This document shows positions 58,086 to 64,000 of a stretch of 64,000 nt of DNA, piece by piece (position 1 is the stretch's first letter; every line of letters begins with the position of its first letter). Both the position numbers and the translations under genes were made by a program. Origin of the DNA: Bacillota bacterium (GTDB lineage: Bacteria > Bacillota > Clostridia > Acetivibrionales > JAEZXR01); NCBI GenBank assembly GCA_023419605.1, contig JAEZXR010000013.1:62001-126000 (forward strand), given 5' to 3'. The notes beneath the pieces are model-generated. The model was not told the origin of the DNA. It ran no database searches and worked only from the letters and a program-made list of their open reading frames with translations.

Positions 58086-58583
58086 ATGAGAAAAACAAAT
58101 ATTGTGCTGATCGGGATGCCCAGTACCGGAAAAACGACGGTAGGAAGGCCCCTGGCAGAAGCGCTGCATATGGAATTTATCGATACGGACCAAGTGATAA
58201 AGGAAAAGGCCGGAAAGGCCTTGCGGGATATCGTCAATGAAGAGGGGCGAGAGTATTTTCTGCGGCTTCAGGAGAAGACACTCCTAAGCCTTGAGGTGGA
58301 GAATCACGTAATTTCCACCGGAGGTAGTGTGATTTATAATTCCGAAGCGATGAAACAGATGGGGGAAAAAGGGCTGATTGTATATCTTAAAACCAGTCTG
58401 GAGGAATTGGAGAGCAGGATTACACCCGAAAGAAGGCTGGCGAGGAATAATGGACAGACCTTTGCGGAGCTTTATGCAGAAAGGGCTCCTTTATATGAGC
58501 GATATGCACAGATGGTGATTGTCTGTGACGGTAAAACGGCAGAGCAAATTGCCGAAGAGATAAAAGGAAAGTGGAATGTATAG
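58086..58583 (+). CDS. aroK: Shikimate kinase
   Basis: 165 residues. Walker A GMPSTGKTTVGRPLA, shikimate-binding DTD in FIDTDQVIKEKAGK, the EEGREYFLRLQEKTL segment and STGGSVIYN; the lid arginines are in TPERRLARNNGQTFAELY. Phosphorylates shikimate with ATP in chorismate synthesis. AAAGGAAAGG is about 8 bases upstream. It precedes a nitroreductase gene by 9 bases, and aroA, the next pathway step, lies 2.7 kb away on the other strand. Confidence 0.95.
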   Translation: MRKTNIVLIGMPSTGKTTVGRPLAEALHMEFIDTDQVIKEKAGKALRDIVNEEGREYFLRLQEKTLLSLEVENHVISTGGSVIYNSEAMKQMGEKGLIVYLKTSLEELESRITPERRLARNNGQTFAELYAERAPLYERYAQMVIVCDGKTAEQIAEEIKGKWNV

Positions 58584-58592
58584 GAGGTCGAC

Positions 58593-59234
58593 ATGGAAAA
58601 CAGTTTTTTGGATTTAGCTTCCACCAGAAGGAGTATTAGAAAATATGAGGAGAGCGATGTTCCTCTCGAAGATATCGAATATTTTATCCGGGCGGCTGTA
58701 CAGGCCCCTAGCGGGTGCAACAGCCAATGCTGGAAGTTTATTGCGATCAAGGATAGAGAAATTATAAACCGGATTTCCGAAAGTGTGATCCGAAAGGTGG
58801 AAAGTATTTTGGAAATTAAAGGAGATGAATTATCGCAGGAGTACTTATCTTCAAAAAGAAAAGCCGTCAGCTTTTTTTCAAAAGCGCCTGTAATTATTGC
58901 TGCCTTTATGACAGGAGTTCAACACTATGATCCGACCTTTATGTCTGCTTTACGAGATCGCGGTTATACCGAGGATGACATTATGAAGCTTTATGGTCAT
59001 TATGATGTACTCTCCATGGGAGCTGCCATTCAAAACATGCTGCTGGCTGTCCATGAAAAGGGATATGGAGCCTGCTGGATGAATGATCCTACTCTTGCAG
59101 GAGAAGAGCTGAATGAGATTTTGAAGGTCCCATCCGACCATAAATTTATCAGCCTTATTCCCATCGGTTTTCCTGCCTATGTTCCGAGAAATAAAAAAAT
59201 GAAAGAGTTTAGCGAAGTGTTTTCCATTCTTTAA
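58593..59234 (+). CDS. Nitroreductase family protein
   Basis: FMN enzyme of 213 residues. The start LASTRRSIRKYEESDVPLED has the RRSxRxY motif for FMN phosphate binding; AAVQAPSGCNSQCWKFIAI and MLLAVHEKGYGACWMNDPTL are also typical. The C-terminus (LIPIGFPAYVPRNKKMKEF) fits the oxygen-insensitive NAD(P)H nitroreductase group. Substrate unknown. AGGAGG is 6-9 bases upstream. Cotranscribed with aroK. Confidence 0.92.
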   Translation: MENSFLDLASTRRSIRKYEESDVPLEDIEYFIRAAVQAPSGCNSQCWKFIAIKDREIINRISESVIRKVESILEIKGDELSQEYLSSKRKAVSFFSKAPVIIAAFMTGVQHYDPTFMSALRDRGYTEDDIMKLYGHYDVLSMGAAIQNMLLAVHEKGYGACWMNDPTLAGEELNEILKVPSDHKFISLIPIGFPAYVPRNKKMKEFSEVFSIL

Positions 59235-59398
59235 CTTGCTTTATAAAGAAATCTTGGAAGCAAGGATGCGTGCCGGGGAGGGGGCTGCGGCGAGGTTCCC
59301 TCTCTTTAGGTACAGTAGTTCCCCGTGCCGAATTTCTAAGTATACAAAAATGCGGTAAAATAAGCCTTTACAGAGCAAGATGAATATGCTATTATAAA

Positions 59399-59412
59399 AC
59401 TGAACATTCGGT
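59399..59412. promoter_or_regulatory. TetR operator candidate O1
   Basis: ACTGAA-CA-TTCGGT, an imperfect palindrome directly after a TATTATAAAA -10-like segment and 22 bases before the tetR start. It shares the ACTGAA-N2-TTC-GT pattern with 60065-60078. Confidence 0.65.
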
Positions 59413-59434
59413 ACTAAATAAAGGGGGTGAAAAG

Positions 59435-60046
59435 TTGCCACGAAAGAATACTCCGGATGCACGAAATAGGATTCTTCAAACGGCCGTAAAAATCTTTGCT
59501 GAAAAGAGCTTCGAAGGCTCGCGGATTGATGAAATTGCCAGGGAAGCGGGTGTACCTAAATCCCTCATTTACTATCATTTTAAAAGCAAGGATGATATTC
59601 TTGAAGTCCTTACGCAGAATTTTATTGATGAATACATGAGTCTGATTCGAGCAGCAGAACAGGATACACACGAAAAAAAAGCTCAGGAATTGTCTCAGCG
59701 CATTCAGAATCAATATGCTGCATTCGGTCAAAGGAATGCCGATTTGATAAGGGTCATGTTTATCGATTCCTTAAAGAAGTCAAAAGAAGAGCCTATACTT
59801 TTCAAGGTAGTTGAGGAAATGGTGGCCGCAGAAAGTAAATTTCCACATTTCCAGGCATCAGCAAAGTATAATGTACAGGAACGGCGGGTGGCGGAGTTTT
59901 TTACAAGCATGATACCGTTATATTCCTATATTTGTTTTGCGGAATCATGGACAAAGTATTTCGGTATAGAAAAAGAAGTTTTCGGAAAATTGTTTATGGA
60001 TATTGTGATTAAAGCTCATGCAGATTATCATAAAACCCATGATTAA
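59435..60046 (+). CDS. TetR family transcriptional regulator
   Basis: 203 residues, TTG start with AGGGGGTG 5-8 bases upstream. The helix-turn-helix is at about residues 10-55 (RNRILQTAVKIFAEKSFEGS, RIDEIAREAGVPKSLIYYHF, KSKDDILEVL). The C-terminal ligand domain is undefined. It is followed by an esterase gene 73 bases away, and both genes have the same putative operator, so it most likely represses itself and the esterase. Ligand unknown. Confidence 0.9.
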   Translation: MPRKNTPDARNRILQTAVKIFAEKSFEGSRIDEIAREAGVPKSLIYYHFKSKDDILEVLTQNFIDEYMSLIRAAEQDTHEKKAQELSQRIQNQYAAFGQRNADLIRVMFIDSLKKSKEEPILFKVVEEMVAAESKFPHFQASAKYNVQERRVAEFFTSMIPLYSYICFAESWTKYFGIEKEVFGKLFMDIVIKAHADYHKTHD

Positions 60047-60063
60047 TTTTTTTATAATTTTAG

Positions 60064-60079
60064 TACTGAAAATTCAGTA
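60064..60079. promoter_or_regulatory. TetR operator candidate O2
   Basis: TACTGAA-AA-TTCAGTA, a perfect 7-bp inverted repeat with 2-base spacer, 40 bases before the esterase start. Confidence 0.7.
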
Positions 60080-60118
60080 TTATATTTATAGGTATAAAGT
60101 GTAAAGGAAGGTGTCATT

Positions 60119-61051
60119 ATGTCATCCAAGGAATCAGGTATGATAAGAGAGTATCTCTGGTCCATGAGAGGAACCCACGGTTTTGAGAAAAAAACGCTTG
60201 AACAGAAGCGTCAGGAATATGCCGCGGGAATGATGAAAACAGTAAAGCTTCCGGAAGGAACGAGCGTTAAAAAAACAAAGGTGGCGAATCTTCCGGCAGA
60301 GTGGGTGAGGGCCGCGAATGTTCCCGAAGATAGTGGGCAGGTAATCCTCTATTTTCATGGAGGCAGCTTTTTTGCCGGGTCCTGTGATACGCACCGTGGT
60401 TTGGCTGCCGGTATTTCCGAAGCTGGCGGAGCCCGCGTGCTTGTGGTAGAATACAGGCTGGCACCGGAACATAAATATCCTGCTGCCAACGAGGATTGCC
60501 TTGCGGCATACCGTTGGCTTATTGAAAACGGTATCTGTTCCAAGGATATTGTAATTGGCGGCGAATCGGTGGGTGCCACCCTTACCCTTATGACATTGCT
60601 TTCACTGCGCGAGGCAGGTGACCCACTGCCGGCAGCAGCGTTTATGCTATCCCTCTTTGGAGATATACTGAACTTTGATGGTGAATCTTATACTACCCGG
60701 GCGGAGCTGGACCCGGTCAGCAGTATTGAAGCAAGCGAAGCGGATCGGGGTTATTACATTGATTCCGCAACAATGGCCGTAAAGCCTCTGGTTTTATCGC
60801 CGATACGCCAAAACCTTACCGGGTTACCCAGCCTGTTTATTCAAGCCGCCGACCATGAAATCGTGTTGAGTGACTCCCTTCGACTGGCAGAGCGGGCAAG
60901 GGAAGCGGGGGTGGATGTTACCCTGGAAGTATGGGATGAGATGTGGCATTGCTTTCAGGCCTTTTCAGCAATTGTACCGGAGGCAAAACAAGCGGTCGAT
61001 CATATTGGACAATTTGTGAAGAAGCATATAGGATCTGCCTCCGTTGTTTAA
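60119..61051 (+). CDS. Alpha/beta hydrolase (HSL family esterase)
   Basis: 310 residues. The oxyanion motif HGGSFFAGS and nucleophile elbow IGGESVGAT mark the hormone-sensitive-lipase group, with the catalytic Asp in FIQAADHEIVLSDS and His in DEMWHCFQAFS. RLAPEHKYPAANEDCLAAY is also characteristic. Likely hydrolyses short-chain esters in the cytoplasm. AAAGGAAGG 8-11 bases upstream of ATG 60119. Probably controlled by the adjacent TetR protein. Confidence 0.93.
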   Translation: MSSKESGMIREYLWSMRGTHGFEKKTLEQKRQEYAAGMMKTVKLPEGTSVKKTKVANLPAEWVRAANVPEDSGQVILYFHGGSFFAGSCDTHRGLAAGISEAGGARVLVVEYRLAPEHKYPAANEDCLAAYRWLIENGICSKDIVIGGESVGATLTLMTLLSLREAGDPLPAAAFMLSLFGDILNFDGESYTTRAELDPVSSIEASEADRGYYIDSATMAVKPLVLSPIRQNLTGLPSLFIQAADHEIVLSDSLRLAERAREAGVDVTLEVWDEMWHCFQAFSAIVPEAKQAVDHIGQFVKKHIGSASVV

Positions 61052-61135
61052 TGAAATGTCTCGTCCGTATGTTCTTGTGATAGGGTCGTTATAAGATAGG
61101 CTAATTCGGTAAAATATGAAGAATACGTAAGGTGC

Positions 61136-61236
61136 TTAACTTATCCCCTAACCCCTTCTCTTTCAAAAAAGAAGGGGAGCAGTGGTATTTCTCCCCTCTC
61201 TTTTGCAAAAGAGAGGGGCCGGGGGTGAGTTAGAAA
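61136..61236. repeat. REP-like double-hairpin element
   Basis: CCCCTTCTCTTT / AAAGAAGGGG and CCCCTCTCTTTT / AAAAGAGAGGGG hairpins between AACTTATCCCCTAAC and GGGGGTGAGTTAG, which themselves partly pair. Same type as 30461-30511. Confidence 0.75.
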
Positions 61237-61247
61237 TCTTCAGCAAA

Positions 61248-61274
61248 TAAAAAGGGTGGCAATCGCCACCCTTA
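61248..61274 (-). terminator. Terminator of aroA, stem includes the stop codon
   Basis: AAGGGTGGC-AATC-GCCACCCTT, 9-bp stem; the minus-strand TAA is at 61272-61274; T-rich tail in the minus direction (TTTTTATTT). Confidence 0.85.
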
Positions 61275-62543
61275 CTCAACCACTTCAACATCTCCGCCGC
61301 AAGCTTTCACATAATCCGCAAACTCAGGGAATGTAACTCCCATAGCCTCAGCGGTGTCAATAACCGTCTCACCTTCAATACAAAGTCCGGCCACAGCCAG
61401 CGACATTACAATCCGGTGGTCGTGGTGCCCTTTAACGGCACAGCCCTTGAGCTTGCTTTGCCGGATGATCAATCCGTCGGGAAGCTCGGTGATTTCCGCT
61501 CCCATCTTTGTAAGTTCTTCATACATCACCCGGATTCTGTCGGTTTCCTTCATCCTGGCCTGAGGTACATTTACCAGCCGGGTTTCTCCTTCTGCAAAGC
61601 AGCCTGCAACGGCCATGGCAGGAAGCGCATCGGGAGTCGCGTTCATATCGATTTCACGACCGACCAGCTTTCCGCCCTTGATGCGGATTTGATTTCCTTC
61701 TATATGAACTTCCGCTCCCATGCTTTCCAGGAAGGAAACTACAGCTTTATCTCCCTGGGGATCTGTCATGTCCATGTTTTCCAGTACAAACTCATTGCCT
61801 GAAATGGCGGCCAGTACCATAAAGAAGGTAGCAGAAGAGAAATCACCGGGGATAGCCATTTCAAAAGGTTTATATTTTTGTCTGCCTTGAATCTGAAAGG
61901 AGGCAAAGTTATTGTTTTTATATTGGATACCGAACCGGTCCAACCACCACAGGGTCATTTCCACATAGGGAACTTCGTTGAGCCGGGTCAGCACAACTTC
62001 CGTATCTTCTTCCAGCAGCGGCGCGTTAATGAGGATGGAGGAGAGATACTGGGACGTAACTGCATCCAGTTCCGTTCTGCCTCCTTTTGCTTTCCCTTTG
62101 ACGACTACCGGCGCACAGCCGTTATCCCTGGTAGAATATACGGTGGCTCCGAGATTGTTTAAGGCACTGATCAGTGCTCCCAAAGGCCTCCTGCGAATTT
62201 GATGGTCACCGGTAAACACCGTTACACCTTCCCCAAGGGCAGCTGCCATAGTTGCAAACCGGAGTGTGGTGCCGGAGTTCCCGACATCGATGATGTTGTC
62301 AGGAGTTTTGGGAGCCCCTCCGAATCCCTTCACAGTAAAGCAATCACCCGTATTATCGATTTCAGCGCCTAAGGCTTTGCAGGTCTCCAATGCCGATAAG
62401 GCATCGTCTGAAATCAATGGACTATGTATTTTCGATACGCCATCTGCCAGGCTGGCGAAAAATAAGGCTCGAATCGTATGGGATTTAGACCCCGGAATTC
62501 TGACTTTGCCAGCCACATTTGATTTGTTCACTTTTAAAAGCAT
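61272..62543 (-). CDS. aroA: 3-phosphoshikimate 1-carboxyvinyltransferase (EPSP synthase)
   Basis: 423 residues. Motifs: PGSKSHTIRALFFASLADGV (shikimate-3-phosphate site), VGNSGTTLRFATMAAALGEG (phosphoenolpyruvate site, LxxGNSGTT), RPLGALISALNNLGA, DFSSATFFMVLAA, RMKETDRIRVMYEELTKMGA and HHDHRIVMSLAVAG. Catalyses the sixth step to chorismate. The PEP-site glycine is followed by NSGTT; glyphosate class cannot be called without alignment. AGGAGG is 7-9 bases before the ATG in the minus direction. Monocistronic here. Confidence 0.96.
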   Translation of the reverse strand: MLLKVNKSNVAGKVRIPGSKSHTIRALFFASLADGVSKIHSPLISDDALSALETCKALGAEIDNTGDCFTVKGFGGAPKTPDNIIDVGNSGTTLRFATMAAALGEGVTVFTGDHQIRRRPLGALISALNNLGATVYSTRDNGCAPVVVKGKAKGGRTELDAVTSQYLSSILINAPLLEEDTEVVLTRLNEVPYVEMTLWWLDRFGIQYKNNNFASFQIQGRQKYKPFEMAIPGDFSSATFFMVLAAISGNEFVLENMDMTDPQGDKAVVSFLESMGAEVHIEGNQIRIKGGKLVGREIDMNATPDALPAMAVAGCFAEGETRLVNVPQARMKETDRIRVMYEELTKMGAEITELPDGLIIRQSKLKGCAVKGHHDHRIVMSLAVAGLCIEGETVIDTAEAMGVTFPEFADYVKACGGDVEVVE

Positions 62544-62587
62544 AAAAACCTCCTACCGTACTGCGTTGTATGCGACTTGTGCGCACC

Positions 62588-62697
62588 TTATGGGAGGGTG
62601 TGAAAAACATGGGGGTTCTTTTACGCGGGCTGCTGGTGGAACGCCATGTGCAGTGTAGCGCTAATGATAGAACCTCTTTTTTCACATCCGCCTATAA
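62588..62697 (+). repeat. Structured palindromic repeat, family 1, copy C
   Basis: Outer TGTGAAAAA / TTTTTTCACA, middle GGTTCT / AGAACC, inner GCG / CGC and a CTGC / GCAG tip. It aligns closely with 26604-26711. The plus strand contains the frame MGGCEKHGGSFTRA...AV-TAG also seen in copy B. Confidence 0.8.
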
Positions 62698-62840
62698 AAC
62701 ATGTTAATACAATACCCTTTGGGAGTCAATCGCTAAATTGTTCAAGGTTGCTGAAAAAACTGCTGCAGTACACACATATATTACCCAATATCATACTATG
62801 AAGTAGAAGTCATTGCAATGAAAAAGGAAAGGTGAGCCCT

Positions 62841-63362
62841 ATGCCGTATGATCAGAAGAATATGCTCCAGGTATTCCCCTATGATCGGGAAAAAGCGGTC
62901 CAATATGCGCACCAATGGGCAAAAAGGCGTAACCCGGCCTATTTTGATTTCGAAAAGTATGGTGGAGATTGCACTAATTTTGCGTCACAGGTAATTTATG
63001 CAGGCTGTGGAGTTATGAATTACACTCCGACCTATGGCTGGTATTATTCGGATTCATACAATCGAACTGCGTCGTGGACAGGAGTGGACTACTTGCATAA
63101 TTTTTTGGTAAGTAATCTATCGGTAGGGCCTTTTGCCGAGTTAGTCGACAGTAAAGACGTGCAGCCGGGAGATATCATTCAGTTGTCCTTCCAGCAGGGA
63201 ACCCGCTATAACCATTCCCCTGTTGTTGTGCAGACCGGTTATCCCGGCGACTTGAATCAGATTCTTGTGGCGGCCCACAGCGATGATCAGGATTATTATC
63301 CGCTGACCCAGTATTCCTGGGTTAAGTTCAGGTGTATACATATAATAGGAATTCGAAGATAG
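62841..63362 (+). CDS. Amidase-domain protein (Amidase_6-like)
   Basis: About 173 residues. The family signature is RNPAYFDFEKYGGDCTNFAS, in which Cys is the likely nucleophile, and VDSKDVQPGDIIQLSFQQG plus HSPVVVQTG and LVAAHSDDQDYYPL fit the NlpC/P60-related fold with conserved His residues. No signal peptide is visible, so location is unclear; relatives in clostridia are cell-wall or spore associated. ATG 62841 has AAAGGAAAGG 8 bases upstream, GTG 62832 would overlap the site. Confidence 0.8.
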   Translation: MPYDQKNMLQVFPYDREKAVQYAHQWAKRRNPAYFDFEKYGGDCTNFASQVIYAGCGVMNYTPTYGWYYSDSYNRTASWTGVDYLHNFLVSNLSVGPFAELVDSKDVQPGDIIQLSFQQGTRYNHSPVVVQTGYPGDLNQILVAAHSDDQDYYPLTQYSWVKFRCIHIIGIRR

Positions 63363-63371
63363 CCCATCCAT

Positions 63372-63597
63372 GAACAAAATGCTATCGCACCTTGTTCTTC
63401 GCGTATAAGGTTATGGGACACACCTTTCTGAACAAGGGGTATTCCTTTTAGGACAAGGAATGTCCCAAACCCTATGGTTCCCTTCGACGGATCTACCGGT
63501 CCTGAGCGCCCTCCTTAAACCGACAAAGGGGAATCCCTTTGTAAACCCCATGTCTAGGAAATTTTGTATATGTGAGAATAGCATAATTTCCTGGACA
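63372..63597 (-). repeat. Structured dispersed repeat, family 2, copy 2
   Basis: Read on the minus strand it matches 8621-8776, with a 60-70 base extra hairpin (GGGACATTCC ... GTGTGTCCC) between the AGGGTTT block and the terminal GAACAAGGTGCGATAGCATTTTGTTC hairpin. The first stem is 63551-63563 with 63585-63597. It lies just after the terminator of the CheW gene. Confidence 0.75.
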
Positions 63598-63599
63598 TT

Positions 63600-63631
63600 G
63601 AAAAAAGCGGTGCTGACCAGCACCGCTTTAC
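63600..63631 (-). terminator. Terminator of the CheW-like gene
   Basis: AAAGCGGTGCTG-AC-CAGCACCGCTTT, 12-bp stem; T-run in the minus direction. Confidence 0.85.
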
Positions 63632-63658
63632 TACTGCTATAGGTTGATGAAACTCTTA

Positions 63659-64000
63659 CTACATAACATTTTGAAGATTTTCCATCGCTTTTTTATCTTC
63701 GGAAGAAAGAATTTTGCTCAAATCAAGAAGCAGAACGATTTTTTCTCCCACCTTGGCAACTCCCGTCAGGTATTCACGATTAATACCTGAAATGGATTTT
63801 GGTGTTTCTTCTATATCCGCATCTTCGATCTTTAGGATTTCCTTGACTTCATCCACAATAAAGCCTGCCATGGTAGAATTTACATTAACGATAACAATTT
63901 TCGTGTTTTCATCCATGCCGGTAAAAGGAAGATCAAATTTCTTTCTCAGGTTGAAAACCGTGTAGACCTTACCTCTCAAGTTGATCAATCCTTCAATGAA
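63659..64000 (-). CDS. CheW-like chemotaxis coupling protein, 3' part
   Basis: About 113 C-terminal residues; the frame runs off the window edge. The visible sequence starts FIEGLINLRGKVYTVFNLRK (INLRGxVxPVxxLR-type CheW strand), followed by KIVIVNVNSTMAGFIVDEVK, EILKIEDADIEE and YLTGVAKVGEKIVLLLDLSK, the standard pattern of CheW/CheV receptor-kinase couplers. It could be full CheW or the N-terminal domain's homologue in CheV; no receiver domain is attached at the C-terminus, so CheW is preferred. Confidence 0.9.
   Translation of the reverse strand, partial: FIEGLINLRGKVYTVFNLRKKFDLPFTGMDENTKIVIVNVNSTMAGFIVDEVKEILKIEDADIEETPKSISGINREYLTGVAKVGEKIVLLLDLSKILSSEDKKAMENLQNVM

Noticed and set aside
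1..64000. CRISPR arrays, tRNA or rRNA genes, prophage or transposase genes
   Set aside because: No direct-repeat/spacer array, tRNA-like cloverleaf, rRNA segment, integrase or transposase was recognised in the window.

Overview
The window looks like chromosome from a spore-forming, strictly anaerobic, plant-polysaccharide-degrading clostridium, in the general range of Ruminiclostridium/Acetivibrio and relatives. The evidence is a cellobiose phosphorylase of the clostridial type, a GH43 enzyme with an oligosaccharide ABC importer, a rubredoxin plus reverse rubrerythrin, spore-related genes (dpaB, a GerMN lipoprotein), strong GGAGG ribosome binding sites, many Rho-independent terminators and moderate G+C. 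This is inference from gene content; there is no rRNA gene here.

Layout. 1-6.2 kb: end of a sugar-binding lipoprotein gene, two permease genes, a GH43 enzyme and a large (alpha/alpha)6-barrel-type glycosidase of unknown specificity. 6.4-10 kb: a YdeI/DUF1905 protein, an NfeD-SPFH membrane pair, and a type IV pilin-like protein with four tandem Trp/Tyr-rich modules resembling carbohydrate-binding modules. 10-13.8 kb: a LacI regulator and cellobiose phosphorylase sharing a near-identical operator. 14-18.8 kb: a TatD-linked radical SAM protein, then an FMN riboswitch and ribD-ribE-ribBA-ribH. 18.8-24 kb: SPASM-type radical SAM protein, AraC remnant, MFS transporter, SulP transporter. 24-38 kb: two HelD-type helicases, an ABC-F ribosome-protection protein with an attenuator-like leader, a TPR protein, a YeiH/LysR pair, a diguanylate cyclase, rubredoxin and rubrerythrin, and an APH-fold kinase. 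38-50 kb: two divergent condensation-domain-like acyltransferases, a histidine kinase, methionine synthase with its reactivation domain encoded separately, and a histidine kinase/response regulator pair. 50-64 kb: cobalamin adenosyltransferase, RNA-modification enzymes, GerMN lipoprotein, tautomerase, DpaB, ZIP transporter, THUMP methyltransferase, isoprenylcysteine-methyltransferase-like protein, cyclophilin lipoprotein, aroK, nitroreductase, a TetR/esterase pair, aroA, an amidase-like protein and a CheW fragment.

Carbohydrate use (importer, GH43, glycosidase, LacI/cellobiose phosphorylase, possibly the pilin) dominates the first 14 kb. B12-linked methionine synthesis (reactivation protein, MetH, CobO) is clustered at 43-50 kb. 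Two shikimate-pathway genes (aroK, aroA) lie 2.7 kb apart.

The least expected content is between genes. At least four families of 100-225 bp structured palindromic repeats occur in two or three copies each. In several of them the paired stems are kept while their sequence changes. Together with the ABC-F leader and the module-bearing pilin these are the best leads.
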